From contig JBAQUG010000497.1 of assembly GCA_049297395.1 (NCBI GenBank), forward strand, positions 1-64,000: a DNA stretch of 64,000 nucleotides, given 5' to 3'. The notes beneath the pieces are model-generated. The model saw nothing but the letters and a program-made list of their open reading frames with translations, had not been told where the DNA came from and made no database searches. How positions within the stretch are numbered: the stretch's first letter is position 1; every line of letters begins with the position of its first letter. The position numbers and the translations under genes are program-made. This DNA comes from GWF2-50-93 sp049297395. Its GTDB lineage: Bacteria; Verrucomicrobiota; Lentisphaeria; Victivallales; GWF2-50-93. This document shows, piece by piece, positions 7,192 to 17,379 of the stretch.

Positions 7192-10100
7192 ATGTTTAAA
7201 AAGATGAAATGGACTGCGTTGGCGGTGGGATTGACAGCGTCTCTTCTGGCTTCGGCAGCGTTCGCCGCGGAGCCTGTCCGCATAGAGAAAAAAGCGATCG
7301 AATTCAGTTCCACAACGTTGGATGCAAAAGGGGTGGAAGATGTCAGGAAGATCAATATTTTAAGAGGAGGAGGCGAGGCGGAATACACGTTTGACATTCC
7401 CGAAACCGGCTGGTATGAACTATATGTTACCGCGGCCCAATGGGCGACCGACCTGTTTCTGGACGGCAATTTTCTGATTTATACGCCTTTTGAGAGCGGT
7501 GTCTGGGAGAACAGCAAGGAGAAAGGCAATTTCAAGGTTCTGAATCTCCACCTGGCAAAAGGCGCACACGCCTTGAAGTTCTCAAGACCCTGGCATCCCG
7601 GACTTCCCTATATGACTAAATTTTCCCTTGAATCCTCAAAGGATATAACCGGGATGGTTTCTCTTAACCTTAAAAAGGACTGCCTTGTTTTCAGGAAGGG
7701 AGAGGAATTTCCGGCAACACTCGTCTCCTCAAAATTAAACGAACAGTCAAATCTTGTCCTTACCGTCACGGATGTCGAAAAGAACAGGGAATTAGTAAAA
7801 AAAGAGTTGACGATACCTGCTGGAAATGGAAATCATAAGGAGGATCTTGTTTTCCCGACAACGGACGAGGGCGTGTTCGATGTCAAAATAACGGATAAGG
7901 ATGGAAGACCCTGCGACAGGATTGTCCAGTACCTGGTTATTGACACTAAAAAAGATATTGCAGGGGTCAAGGAACTGAAAAAGGAGCTTGTCGGCACGAT
8001 TGACGCCGGGAAGAAGGAGCCCGACTATTTTTCAGGGAAGACACGGGTGGTGGATGCGGGATTCGGTCCTTACAGGGAATCAGGAAATAAAGGCAGGGAA
8101 TCGGGCGTTGAAGCTGCCGATTGGTTTGCCTATACCTTGAGCCTGCCCGCCATTCAGGAACCATACCTGCTTGAGATAGAGTATCCTGACAATGACAGGA
8201 GAACCTGTCCAATAGTTCTTTGCGAAAGATATGGCAATCCGGAGCCGGCGCTTGGATATTTTACAGGCGGTGTATATCCATTATCGGACAAAATGCTGAT
8301 GCAGGAATTTTATTTCTTTCCGCGGGACAAGGATCCCCGGCTCTTATTTTACAACTGGGACAGCGGACAAAGGGCGGCGGTGAGCAAGATCAATATTTAT
8401 CGTATAACCGAAGGCTTCCCTGTATTGGACACAAAGGTTTCCGAGCGCCTTTATGGAATCTATCAGGAGGAGCCGCTCCGCTATGTCAATTTCTATGGTG
8501 GAATGCCGGAAGGCGACAAATGGGCGAATCTATGGAAGCCCGCGGAAAGAGTCGGGCAACTGTCAAATTATGCGGGTATAAACCTGTGGAATCCGACAAT
8601 AGCTGTCTATGGGAATATGCTCTGGCCGGGAAAGACAATACCAGGATACCAGATTGGCATTCTTCCGCCTGGTCCGGCCACGCTTAAAGAACCGATAAAA
8701 AAAGATGTGATGAGGCTGATGCTTTTAACCTGCGAAAAATATAAGATGAAGTTTGTAGGAGATCTGCATATACCGCCTACCAGTGTTTTAATGGAATATC
8801 TTGATAAAAGATTTGGCGGAAAAGGGACTCTGTCCGATGACGGGCCGCAAAAACCATGGCTGACTGTGTCAAACAAGGGGGAGGTTGGACTGAAAAGCAC
8901 ATACAAGCCCTACTACAATCCTGTATATCCCGGAGTTCAGGAATGGGCATCGGATGTGTTCAGGGAGATTGTGGAAAGATATAAGGACTCTCCTGCGTTT
9001 GAAGGGATTTCAATGCGGTTTATGGGCTGGTGTTTTGGTGGATTCCAGACATTCGCCTCAATAAACTGGGGATATGAGGACTATACAATTGAATTGTTTG
9101 AAAAAGAGACCGGGATAAAGATTCCTGTTGGCAAAGATGATCCGGAAAGATTCAAGAAGCGATATGAATACCTGATGGCAAAAAACTATGACGAATGGGT
9201 GAACTGGAGATGCAAAAAGATTAATGATTATCATAACAAGCTCGCGAAAATATTAACCGATGCAAGACCCGACATAAAATTCCATTTATTCCTGTGCGGC
9301 GCAAATTTTGGATGCGATGCGACGCAGGAAGACTATGAGATGAAAGGATGGACCGGCGTGTTAAAGGAGTCGGGAATTGACGCATCCTTATATTCCAAAA
9401 ACCCTTCCATCAGAATATATGAGGGCCGGGGTTATCCGGATGGCGGAAACCGTGGCGATGAAAAACCGCTGACTGTGGCGGAGTCAAGGGACCATACATA
9501 TTCCTCGGAACAGATAAAGGCGGTGGAAAAGGCTGTTGGGGATGGAACGGTTTCCGCCCTGTATTTTGGCACAAACCACGAGGGCGGGTATGTAAAATAT
9601 GAAAAGCTCGGATATTCGCAGAAAGAAGTCACATCAAATAGCAAGACAATATACCCTGACTCGACGGTGAATCCGGCCGGGATACACTATCTTGAAAGGT
9701 TTGCGAACGCGATGGCGGATGGAAATATCGTATGGCTCTCTGATGGGAGTCATGGATATGAATTGGGCCAGCCGATGTATTTGAGGAAGTTCCTGCCCGA
9801 ATACAGGGCATTGCCTGCTATCGGAATGAAACCTTTGGAAAAAACAGATCCGGTCGCGCTGTGGCATGGAAAGGACAAGGGGAAGACGTATTTCTATATT
9901 GTCAACAGGACATATTATCCCGTCGAGGCGGAAGTATCGTTTGCAGGAAACCCGCAGATTAAAAGGATGACGACGGATGAGAAGGTAAAAACTGAAAGGG
10001 ATGCATTAAAAATAAAACTGGAGCCATACCAGATTATTTCCTATCAGGACGCTTCAGGCTCCACGCCAAAATCAATAAGCGTGAAGGTGCCTGAAAAAGA

Positions 10101-11325
10101 AAAGGGAATCCTGGAAAGACAGATTAAGGATGCGGAAAAGCTGATAAGGCAGGAGTCATCGGAAATAACGGTCCTGGCGCTGTCGCCTGTGGATCTGAAG
10201 AATGCTGAAAAGAAGATAAATGAGGCGAAGGAACTGTTCAATGGAGGGAAATACTGGAAGACAAGACAGACTTTGCTGCATAAATATCTTATAAAGGCGT
10301 ATGAGGCTCTGGGTTCGTATCCCGAAGGGCTCTTCTCCAGGAAGATGCCGGATATTCCCGGGAATGCGATGCTTCCTGAAAAGATCCTGGAAAATACGAA
10401 AGACAAGGCAAAGGCCAGAGCGGTGGATGCGGAGGAGATAACAAAAGCGCTGTCGGGAACAAAGGTGTTCATATGCGAGGATGAAACAAAATTCAGCATT
10501 GATGTCCCGTACAGGAATAAATACCGGATCTGGTATTCGGCCATTATAGACGAGTCGTTCCAGAGACCGGCTATCTTGATCGACGGGAAACCAATAGAAG
10601 AGATGGGGATGACGAAAGAACTGCTTGCGGAAAGAATCATATCCAGGCCGCTTGTCCTTGAGAAAGGAAGGAAGGAGGTGACGATAAAGAAGGGCGATAG
10701 GAAGAGCTCCCTTTTTTATTTGTTTCTTGAGCCTGTGTACAGGGATATGGAGCCTGATTCCTTCATGGCGATAGGACCGTTTCCGGCGGTGGCGGACACA
10801 AGGAACGCTGAAGAATTCACCAAAAGGATGGATGAAATTTCAGGGCCTGAAAAGGAGCTGGATTTCACAAAGGGATACGAGGGGCTGAATAATAAGACAG
10901 TAAACTGGAGGAAGCCGGTTGGTAAAGTTGACATGAAGGGCAATATGTGCGACCCGTCTGCGTCAAATTATGTGGATTTATATACGACATTTGGCGTGAT
11001 GAGCAGCATGATAGGCTATGCGGCAACCTCAATTGAAAGCCCCGATGAAAGAGACGCGGAGATTAGTTTTGGCGTTGACTATTGGGCGAAGATGTGGCTG
11101 AACGGGGAACTGATATTGAAACCCGGGGACAGGCCGCTCGCGCCGCCTAAAAAAGGAGAAATGAAAATACAGGTGAAATTAAAGAAGGGTGAAAACATTC
11201 TTCTACTGAAGATCCACGCAGGCAGCGCCGGCAACGGCTTCTGGCTGGCGATCAGCGATCCGGGCGACCTGAAAATATCGCCCATGCCCCGACAGGGAAT
11301 GGCTGCCGTCGGAGCAGGAGCTTGA
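7192..11325 (+). CDS. Giant secreted multidomain protein A (putative glycan-active)
   Basis: The protein has 1377 residues and a clear signal peptide (MFKKMKWTALAVGL, cleavage near ASAAFA). Domains in order: a beta-sandwich with DIPETGWYELYV (about 60-150), an Ig-like segment ending YLVIDTKKD (about 160-260), a second sandwich with YLLEIEYPDNDRRT (about 270-420), and a large central domain (about 420-900) with NPVYPGVQEWASDVF, GISMRFMGW and INWGYEDYTIELFEKETG. Then come a helical linker (about 960-1080) and two C-terminal modules, the last with IGPFP, ESPDERDAEI, YWAKMWLNGEL and SDPGD. The central domain recurs in three other proteins here and looks like a hydrolase barrel, but I cannot assign a family or catalytic residues. 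The start follows AGGAG at 7181. Arginines are mostly AGA/AGG and the gene is AT-richer than its neighbours, until the last 100 bases or so. Confidence 0.75.
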   Translation: MFKKMKWTALAVGLTASLLASAAFAAEPVRIEKKAIEFSSTTLDAKGVEDVRKINILRGGGEAEYTFDIPETGWYELYVTAAQWATDLFLDGNFLIYTPFESGVWENSKEKGNFKVLNLHLAKGAHALKFSRPWHPGLPYMTKFSLESSKDITGMVSLNLKKDCLVFRKGEEFPATLVSSKLNEQSNLVLTVTDVEKNRELVKKELTIPAGNGNHKEDLVFPTTDEGVFDVKITDKDGRPCDRIVQYLVIDTKKDIAGVKELKKELVGTIDAGKKEPDYFSGKTRVVDAGFGPYRESGNKGRESGVEAADWFAYTLSLPAIQEPYLLEIEYPDNDRRTCPIVLCERYGNPEPALGYFTGGVYPLSDKMLMQEFYFFPRDKDPRLLFYNWDSGQRAAVSKINIYRITEGFPVLDTKVSERLYGIYQEEPLRYVNFYGGMPEGDKWANLWKPAERVGQLSNYAGINLWNPTIAVYGNMLWPGKTIPGYQIGILPPGPATLKEPIKKDVMRLMLLTCEKYKMKFVGDLHIPPTSVLMEYLDKRFGGKGTLSDDGPQKPWLTVSNKGEVGLKSTYKPYYNPVYPGVQEWASDVFREIVERYKDSPAFEGISMRFMGWCFGGFQTFASINWGYEDYTIELFEKETGIKIPVGKDDPERFKKRYEYLMAKNYDEWVNWRCKKINDYHNKLAKILTDARPDIKFHLFLCGANFGCDATQEDYEMKGWTGVLKESGIDASLYSKNPSIRIYEGRGYPDGGNRGDEKPLTVAESRDHTYSSEQIKAVEKAVGDGTVSALYFGTNHEGGYVKYEKLGYSQKEVTSNSKTIYPDSTVNPAGIHYLERFANAMADGNIVWLSDGSHGYELGQPMYLRKFLPEYRALPAIGMKPLEKTDPVALWHGKDKGKTYFYIVNRTYYPVEAEVSFAGNPQIKRMTTDEKVKTERDALKIKLEPYQIISYQDASGSTPKSISVKVPEKEKGILERQIKDAEKLIRQESSEITVLALSPVDLKNAEKKINEAKELFNGGKYWKTRQTLLHKYLIKAYEALGSYPEGLFSRKMPDIPGNAMLPEKILENTKDKAKARAVDAEEITKALSGTKVFICEDETKFSIDVPYRNKYRIWYSAIIDESFQRPAILIDGKPIEEMGMTKELLAERIISRPLVLEKGRKEVTIKKGDRKSSLFYLFLEPVYRDMEPDSFMAIGPFPAVADTRNAEEFTKRMDEISGPEKELDFTKGYEGLNNKTVNWRKPVGKVDMKGNMCDPSASNYVDLYTTFGVMSSMIGYAATSIESPDERDAEISFGVDYWAKMWLNGELILKPGDRPLAPPKKGEMKIQVKLKKGENILLLKIHAGSAGNGFWLAISDPGDLKISPMPRQGMAAVGAGA

Positions 11326-11328
11326 ACC

Positions 11329-12999
11329 ATGAACCGAACGGGTTTAATAATTCTCGTTTTTGCCTGTCTCACAGGCCTTTGCGCCATTGCCGATGACATC
11401 CCCCGCCTGGAGTTCCAGAAGATCATCGGCGACATGCGGGGCAGGGGCATGCAGAACTTGTCGGTGACGGTCGCCGATGATGGTGCGGCCTATCTCCTCA
11501 TGAGTGAAGGGCGCATCGCCGTCTTCAATCCAGACGGGAAATATGCAAGAAGCCTGGATGTCCGGCTGACCTGGCCATTCAATCATCAATACATAAGCGC
11601 GTGGGGAAGGCGGGTACTGCTTGGAGATTACAAGAAGGACTATCCATGGGTGTTCTCGGAACGTCGCGCCGGAGACGCACCTGGACGCTTCAGGAATCCA
11701 TCCATGGCGGCGCCGGACAAGGATGGCGCACTCTACGTGGCCGACACGGGCAACAGCCGCGTCCAAGTCTTCGATGCCGGGAAGGAAAACTCTCCAGGGC
11801 ACGTCATCAGCCTGAACGCCAAGCCGTTGAGGCTCGATGTCAGGAACGGAACACTGGCGCTGCTTCTCGACGATCAGACTCTGCGCGTGCTTGATCTCAA
11901 AAACAGCCCGGACATGGAACTGGGATGCGTGAAAACAGGTCCCGGTGCAGTGGCCGTCGCTCTCACCCCCGACCATGCGGTACTCGTTGCGTTCAACACC
12001 GGCCCCGACAGGAATTTCCTGAAGAAATATCAAATCGACAAGGAGAGCGGCAAGCTTAAAGAATCCTCGACGATCGCCCCGTCCTATATCGATCAATGGC
12101 CGAACCTCTACCCGGTCGGGATGCCGATGACATCGGCTCCGGACGGATCCATATGGTTCGCTACATCGTATTTCGGACGCATCCTCGCCCTGGATCCCGT
12201 CACCGACAAGATCACGGAGAAGATCAGGTCCCTGGGGAGCTATCCCCTCTGCGTGGGTTTCGGCTCCGATGGGAAACTCTTCGTGGGCGGCAGCGCCAAG
12301 TCCAAGTCAGGAGGCAGGAGAATCCAGACCATGCCGTTGGACGATCCCGCGTCCCCGGCCACCGAGTTCCCCAATGACAAAGACCTCTACAACGAGGATG
12401 GTGTCCCAGTCTGGTCGATCCTGCCGGACAAGGACGGCGGCGTCTTCGTCAGGATCATCGAGGAAGGATATCAAAAAGGCTGGCCCGCCATGACGATCAA
12501 GAAAGTCCTTGCCGACGGAACCATGAAGCCTTTCGTGGATTTCGGACATCTGTACGCGAAACGGACGACCTTCCACCCGGCGGGAACCGTGTACTCGATG
12601 CAGTTCGACAGGAATGGGGATATAATCCTGGCGGCATTGCCTCTGGTGGCCGTCTACAGGATCGCTCCTGACGGGAAAATAGTATGGGAAGCAGGGCTGG
12701 AGCCGCAGGGAGGGGCCGACAAAATTGAATTCGGAGCGCCACGCGCAACGGCCATCGACAGCCACGGCCGCATCTGGGTGGCCGACACTGCCAAGAACAA
12801 AGTCTTCTGCCTCTCCCCTCGGGGCAAACTGCTTTTCGAGTACGGCACGCGCGTCAACGTGGACGACATAGAGGGGAAAGGCTTCGATAATCCCAGCGCC
12901 GTCGCCATAGCCACTGTCAACGGGGCCGACTTCCTCTATGTCGGAGACTCGGGCAACCAGCGGATCGTGAAATACAGGATCATGGAAACGCAGAAGTAA
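11329..12999 (+). CDS. Secreted NHL-repeat beta-propeller protein
   Basis: The 556-residue protein has a signal peptide (MNRTGLIILVFACLTGLCA). Repeated NHL-type blades follow, for example NPSMAAPDKDGALYVADTGNSRVQVFD near 125, PDGSIWFATSYFGRILALD near 270, and the closing block ADFLYVGDSGNQRIVKY near 540. Such propellers usually bind ligands or partners; no enzyme activity can be claimed. It starts three bases after the stop of protein A, so the two are translated together. Its closest visible relative is the C-terminal 600 residues of the 1690-aa protein at 51426-56498; both begin with an IIGD-RGR segment and end with GNQRIVK. Codon use is GC-rich, unlike most of protein A. A large nested hairpin element begins at the stop codon. 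Confidence 0.85.
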   Translation: MNRTGLIILVFACLTGLCAIADDIPRLEFQKIIGDMRGRGMQNLSVTVADDGAAYLLMSEGRIAVFNPDGKYARSLDVRLTWPFNHQYISAWGRRVLLGDYKKDYPWVFSERRAGDAPGRFRNPSMAAPDKDGALYVADTGNSRVQVFDAGKENSPGHVISLNAKPLRLDVRNGTLALLLDDQTLRVLDLKNSPDMELGCVKTGPGAVAVALTPDHAVLVAFNTGPDRNFLKKYQIDKESGKLKESSTIAPSYIDQWPNLYPVGMPMTSAPDGSIWFATSYFGRILALDPVTDKITEKIRSLGSYPLCVGFGSDGKLFVGGSAKSKSGGRRIQTMPLDDPASPATEFPNDKDLYNEDGVPVWSILPDKDGGVFVRIIEEGYQKGWPAMTIKKVLADGTMKPFVDFGHLYAKRTTFHPAGTVYSMQFDRNGDIILAALPLVAVYRIAPDGKIVWEAGLEPQGGADKIEFGAPRATAIDSHGRIWVADTAKNKVFCLSPRGKLLFEYGTRVNVDDIEGKGFDNPSAVAIATVNGADFLYVGDSGNQRIVKYRIMETQK

Positions 13000-13094
13000 C
13001 GCGTCTTTACAAAAACGCGGGGTCAGTTCCGTACTTTTCCCTCGTGCCTCGGGAAGAAGTCCTGGGACCGACCCCAGTAAAACTGACGCGTTAC
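12996..13094. repeat. Nested palindromic element, copy 1
   Basis: The outer arms GTAACGCGTC (12996-13005) and GACGCGTTAC (13085-13094) are perfect complements, extended inward by TTTAC/GTAAA. The core has GGGGTCAGTTCC and, on the far side, GGGACCGACCCC, with TACTTTTCCC pairing imperfectly with GGGAAGAAGT around a small loop. The stop codon of the NHL gene is inside the left arm. The core is shared almost base for base with 29901-30003, while the outer arms differ in sequence but remain self-complementary. Confidence 0.8.
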
Positions 13095-13176
13095 AAGCAG
13101 AATGATTGAATGGGTTTTTTAAAAACGTTTTCTATAATTTTTCGAAAGGGTCTGAAACATGAAGGAAGGAACAAGT

Positions 13177-14874
13177 ATGAATGTAAAAAGAAGACAGATT
13201 GCAGGATCCGGCGCCATACTCCTGGGTTCGTGCCTCGCCTTGGGGCTGATCTCCCAGCCAGTTTGCCACGCCGAGTCCATGATCCTGCTCAAACCGACAG
13301 CGACGTGGAGTGTCACGGGAAAAGACGATGTCCAGCAGCTGAAGCATCTGGCGTCCGGCATCGGATGGGAGTTTGAACCGAACGCGGACACGGCTGCCGG
13401 TCTCAAGAAGATTGGCGTCAAGACTATCCGCTGCATCAACGTGGATCCATTGCCGGGCAGCTTCAACAAGGAGGGGAAATTCGTCGTCGGCAAACCAGAC
13501 CGTCTATTGTCCCATCTGGCGACGTGCCGTGATGTCGGAGCCAATCCGCACATTATCATCGCCACGGGGATGCTGCCTGAATTACGCCTCGGCGTCGAGG
13601 ACATCCCTGAATCACAGCGCGGACTTTTCGGCAACCAGACCTCTAAGACTGTTTTCGGTCCGAAGGACTGGGGGAAGTTCCAGAAATATTGCATGTCTTA
13701 TTTTGAATACATCCTCATCGACCAGAAATTTCCGGATGCCCGTTTCGAGGTGGCCAACGAGCCTGACATAGGAGGAGCCATCCACCCTTTCCCGCCCAAG
13801 CCGGCAATGGGTTCACGAGCGTTGTACGAGGGCTACTTCAATCTCTATAAGAACGTCTCCCTCGCTGCTACGCAGTTTGAGAAGGATCATCCCGGAATAC
13901 ACGTGACGCTGGGCGGACCGGCAATAGCCTGGGCGTTCACATTCAAGTTCGGCGACTTCAACTGGGCGGAGCGTTTTCTGCGGGATTGCGGCGAACAAAA
14001 ACTGAAGCTCGATTTCCTAGGAGTGCATTATTACGGCAATATCAGTTCATTGGATGGCGAGTATTCCGCCAGCTATCCCCCTTTCACCGGAATGTTGAAA
14101 ACCACAAAGACGGCACGCGACCGGTACTGTCCCGGACTGCCAATCTGGATTACCGAATGGGGCGCCAGCTACCATACCAACAACTCCCCTGCTTCCGTAA
14201 TCAGCGGCAATCACATAGGAGCCGCATGGTCGGCGGCATACCTGGACACCATGCTCCAAAGCGGCGTGGACGGAGCCCTGTATCTCGTCACAACCGACCT
14301 GCGCCAGCAAAACAAGGAAGGGAAATTTGAAAACGTGTGGGGATGGCCGAGCCTGTTTGTGAATCCTGCGGTTTTCGGCAAGCCATACCCAAAAGCGCCG
14401 TACCATGTTTTTGAAATGGCTTCCCGCCTGGAAGGCACGCGCGTGGAAGCCACACGCGGAAGTGAGACCGTCAACTGTTTTGCCTCAGCAGATAAGGAAA
14501 AGAAGCGCGTCACTGTCATGGTCTGGAATTACGGGTGCAGGCTCCCCGAAGGCGGCCCGGCGGTCGAAAACGCCACCCGCGAAGCGGTGATCCTGCGCAT
14601 ACGCGACGCCGATACCTTCTTCGGGACTGGAGCGGTCCATATGAAGCGATGGCTCGTGAGCGAGACCGTAAGCAACGCTTTCTATCTATTCCAGAAGGAA
14701 GGCAAAGTTGACTCACGCGCCGAACTGCAGCAGGTGGATGAAGGAACATTTTCAGTCGTTGACGGCATGGCAGATATCGGTTTTTCCGCGCCGCCGTCAA
14801 GCGTCTCCTTCATTGAAATCTACGCTCAGCCTGAGACAGTTCAGAAAGAGGAAGACAAAGGAAAGACCCCTTAG
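13177..14874 (+). CDS. Secreted GH39-like (clan GH-A) glycoside hydrolase
   Basis: The protein has 565 residues. Its signal peptide contains a twin arginine (MNVKRRQIAGSGAILLGSCL), so export may use Tat or Sec. The TIM barrel shows FEVANEPD, with Glu195 as the likely acid/base, LDFLGVHYYGN near 283, and IWITEWGASYH, with Glu327 as the likely nucleophile. This pairing is that of clan GH-A retaining enzymes such as beta-xylosidases and alpha-L-iduronidases of GH39, with a beta-sandwich in the last 150 residues. The substrate is unknown. I choose the ATG at 13177, with GGAAGG upstream, over 13159. The gene lies about 80 bases after a nested palindromic element and 15 bases before the DUF5703 gene. 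It could belong to a neighbouring GH-A family such as GH30 or GH5. Confidence 0.78.
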   Translation: MNVKRRQIAGSGAILLGSCLALGLISQPVCHAESMILLKPTATWSVTGKDDVQQLKHLASGIGWEFEPNADTAAGLKKIGVKTIRCINVDPLPGSFNKEGKFVVGKPDRLLSHLATCRDVGANPHIIIATGMLPELRLGVEDIPESQRGLFGNQTSKTVFGPKDWGKFQKYCMSYFEYILIDQKFPDARFEVANEPDIGGAIHPFPPKPAMGSRALYEGYFNLYKNVSLAATQFEKDHPGIHVTLGGPAIAWAFTFKFGDFNWAERFLRDCGEQKLKLDFLGVHYYGNISSLDGEYSASYPPFTGMLKTTKTARDRYCPGLPIWITEWGASYHTNNSPASVISGNHIGAAWSAAYLDTMLQSGVDGALYLVTTDLRQQNKEGKFENVWGWPSLFVNPAVFGKPYPKAPYHVFEMASRLEGTRVEATRGSETVNCFASADKEKKRVTVMVWNYGCRLPEGGPAVENATREAVILRIRDADTFFGTGAVHMKRWLVSETVSNAFYLFQKEGKVDSRAELQQVDEGTFSVVDGMADIGFSAPPSSVSFIEIYAQPETVQKEEDKGKTP

Positions 14875-14889
14875 AAGAATATTTCAGGG

Positions 14890-17247
14890 ATGAAAAAAAT
14901 GATTGAGAAAAATGTTTCTTGTCCGGCAGAAATGCCAGCCTCCTACAACGTCGTGTTTGAAAGTCCGTCGGTGGACTCTCTCGACTCGATGCCCCTGTCC
15001 GGCCGTCTTGGCGCGGGGGCGAACGTGTGGGTGCAGGACGGCTCGATCTGGATTTACCTGGCCCACAGCGGAGCCTACGACGAGCAGGGGCGTCTTCTGA
15101 AACTCGGCTGCCTGCGCGTCACGCCCGAGGACAAGTCGTTTGCAGACGCGGAAAATTTCCGGCAGGAACTGGATTTGGCGACCGGAGCGATCCGCATCCA
15201 TGCCGGTGATTTCAAGGCGGAACTATGGTTCGCCGGGGAGACGCTGATCCTCGAATCAGCGTCAGAGAAAGCCCTCGCCTTGGACATCGCATTCGGCACC
15301 TGGCGCGACCGCAGGCGCGACGGTCTTCTGCTCGACATGAATGGTGTCCAGAGCATGCAGGCCGACCAGGTGACCGCGGATTCTTCCGGCTTTTTCTTCT
15401 TCCACCGCAACGCAGACTTTTCCGTCGATGTGACTGCCAAGGCGAAAGAACAGGGAATTCCCGCCGAGTCTGCGCTCGATGCCACCTCGCACCGTGTTTG
15501 CGGCGGCGCCGTGGCCGTTGGCGGCGGCCTTTCCAGACCGGTGGAATCCACCGTGCAATGGCAGCACTGGAGCGGCAAAGCCTGGACCGGGCGCACCTCC
15601 GTGCGTCCGACGCATGTGATTGCGATACGGCTTGGCGCGAAAATCGATGCCGATCCCCGGCAGTGGTGCGCCGATGCGAAGTCCGCACTCGCCACGGACG
15701 CCCGTAAATCAGCCAGGTCCGGAGAGCTGGAACTCTGGACCGAATTCTGGTCTCGCTCGCACGTTATCGTCAACCCGGAGGCGAAAGCTGACGATCCCGG
15801 CTTCCTCATCGGCCGAAACTACCAGCTCTTCCGTTATATGCTCGCCTGCAACCGCGGCGGCGAGCTGCCGCTGCTGTTCAACGGAGGCATCTTCACCACG
15901 GACAACAGGCCGGGGCGGATCAATGGCAATAACAACGATGAGCTTCCCATTGCCAGGGAAGGCGACAGCACCCCGGATTTCCGCCGCTGGATGTTCTGTT
16001 CCTTCATGTCGCAGAACCAGCGCTGGCTCGGCTGGCCGGCGCTTGCCAACGGCGATGCTGATCTGCTCTTGCCGTCATTGGCATTTTACCGCGACCGTTC
16101 CGCCACCGCCGCCGCACGTGCGAAAACCAATGGAGCGGAAGGGGTGGTCTATCCGGAGCCTCTTGATGTCTGGGGTCTCTGCTGCGTGTCCCCTCAGCCC
16201 GACGGCCTCTGCGGCGCCAGGCATCTGACCTACCATTTCTCCATGATGCTCGAGCACGCCTGGATGGCCCTGCAGGCGCACGACGCCCTTGGCATCCCGC
16301 TCACGCAGGATCTTTCATGGATTGAAGGCACGGTTTTATTCTACGACAGCTTCTACCGCGCTTCCTGTAAAAAACGTACTGGCAGGGAAACCGGAGATGA
16401 CGGCAAGCTGGTGATTTACCCTGCCTGCGGTCTTGAATACGCCGGCGGAGCCACGAATCCGATCGAGGTTGTGGCTGGACTGAAACGCGTCACAGCCGGC
16501 CTGCTGGCCCTGCCGGATCTCTCCGCAACTTCACGCTCCCGCCTGCAGCAGATCCAACCTAGACTGCCTGAGCTTCCATCCGGCATGCGCCAGGGGCGTC
16601 CCTCCCTGCTGGCCGCCAAATCCTTCGAACTCGAATACAACAAATGGGAGCCTATAGAAATGTATGCCGCCTGGCCGTACCGCCTGGTTGGCATCACCCA
16701 GCCTGAAACCCTGCAGCTGGCCCGCGACACTTGGGAGACCGTGCCCGCCGACCGCGCCCGCCTGTGCACGCAGGACTACTCGTGGATGGCCAATGTTGTG
16801 AACATGGCGGTGCTCGCCTGGCCGGATGAAGCGAAGAAGCGCGCCATCTACAAGATGGCAAACAACAGCTCCCCGCAGGCCCGGTTCCCCGCTTTCTTCG
16901 GTCCAGGCCACGACTGGCTGCCCGACCACAACTGGGGCGGTTCCGGCATGACCGGCATCCAGGAAATGCTGCTGGCCCCCGAACCCGGCTCCAACGGAAA
17001 ACTCCATCTCTTCGCCGGCTGGCCGCAGGAATGGGACGTTGACTTTAAGCTGCATGCGCCAGGCCAGACGATTGTCGAGGGCGTGCTGCACAGCGGCAGA
17101 CTGGTGTCATTGAAAGTGACTCCGGCCTCCCGCGCCAATGATATCGTCAACTGGCTTGGTAAAAGCCCGGCCTATCAGCCGGGATCCGACGGTGATGGAG
17201 GCATGGGAAAGGACCATAAAAAATCCGATGCCAGTCCAATGTCTTAA
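14890..17247 (+). CDS. DUF5703-domain protein, GH95-like (alpha/alpha)6 fold
   Basis: The 785-residue protein opens with YNVVFESPSVDSLDSMPLSG, GANVWVQDGSIWIYLAHSGAY and LLKLGCLRV, which I recognise as the DUF5703 pattern. That N-terminal sandwich precedes a helical toroid resembling GH95 alpha-fucosidases. The toroid shows NYQLFRYMLACNRGG, LLFNGGIFTTDN, NNNDELPIAREGD and FFGPGHDWLPDHNWGG. A C-terminal strand domain follows (HLFAGWPQEWDVDFKLHAPG). GH95 enzymes cleave alpha-1,2-fucosyl or galactosyl linkages, so a role with the two GH29 fucosidases is plausible but inferred. There is no signal peptide. A second in-frame ATG at 14899 has better spacing from AGGG and may be the true start. It is the last gene of the + strand operon. 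Confidence 0.75.
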   Translation: MKKMIEKNVSCPAEMPASYNVVFESPSVDSLDSMPLSGRLGAGANVWVQDGSIWIYLAHSGAYDEQGRLLKLGCLRVTPEDKSFADAENFRQELDLATGAIRIHAGDFKAELWFAGETLILESASEKALALDIAFGTWRDRRRDGLLLDMNGVQSMQADQVTADSSGFFFFHRNADFSVDVTAKAKEQGIPAESALDATSHRVCGGAVAVGGGLSRPVESTVQWQHWSGKAWTGRTSVRPTHVIAIRLGAKIDADPRQWCADAKSALATDARKSARSGELELWTEFWSRSHVIVNPEAKADDPGFLIGRNYQLFRYMLACNRGGELPLLFNGGIFTTDNRPGRINGNNNDELPIAREGDSTPDFRRWMFCSFMSQNQRWLGWPALANGDADLLLPSLAFYRDRSATAAARAKTNGAEGVVYPEPLDVWGLCCVSPQPDGLCGARHLTYHFSMMLEHAWMALQAHDALGIPLTQDLSWIEGTVLFYDSFYRASCKKRTGRETGDDGKLVIYPACGLEYAGGATNPIEVVAGLKRVTAGLLALPDLSATSRSRLQQIQPRLPELPSGMRQGRPSLLAAKSFELEYNKWEPIEMYAAWPYRLVGITQPETLQLARDTWETVPADRARLCTQDYSWMANVVNMAVLAWPDEAKKRAIYKMANNSSPQARFPAFFGPGHDWLPDHNWGGSGMTGIQEMLLAPEPGSNGKLHLFAGWPQEWDVDFKLHAPGQTIVEGVLHSGRLVSLKVTPASRANDIVNWLGKSPAYQPGSDGDGGMGKDHKKSDASPMS

Positions 17248-17318
17248 GCGTATGCAAATTTTTCCGGACGTTTGGAATTTATTGGGGCATTAAAAATTAC
17301 GGCTCTTTGGCCGCCTAT

Positions 17319-17344
17319 TTCAATCGTATAGGAAATTTATTTTA
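17319..17344 (+). repeat. 26-base dispersed motif, copy 3
   Basis: TTCAATCGTATAGGAAATT followed by TATTTTA matches the copy at 38558-38583 over its first 19 bases. It lies in a long gene-free gap. Confidence 0.6.
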
Positions 17345-17357
17345 GTGTTCAAGGTAG

Positions 17358-17379
17358 GGACGGCTCTCCGTAGCCGTCC
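17358..17379. repeat. GGACGGCT hairpin
   Basis: GGACGGCT and AGCCGTCC form a perfect eight-base-pair stem around CTCCGT. It is similar in style to the TCC-loop hairpins at 1159, 17770 and 19309. Confidence 0.5.

Noticed and set aside
12996..13094. Nested palindrome as a simple terminator
   Set aside because: There is no U-run on either strand, and the core is repeated almost exactly elsewhere, so it is better called a repeat element.
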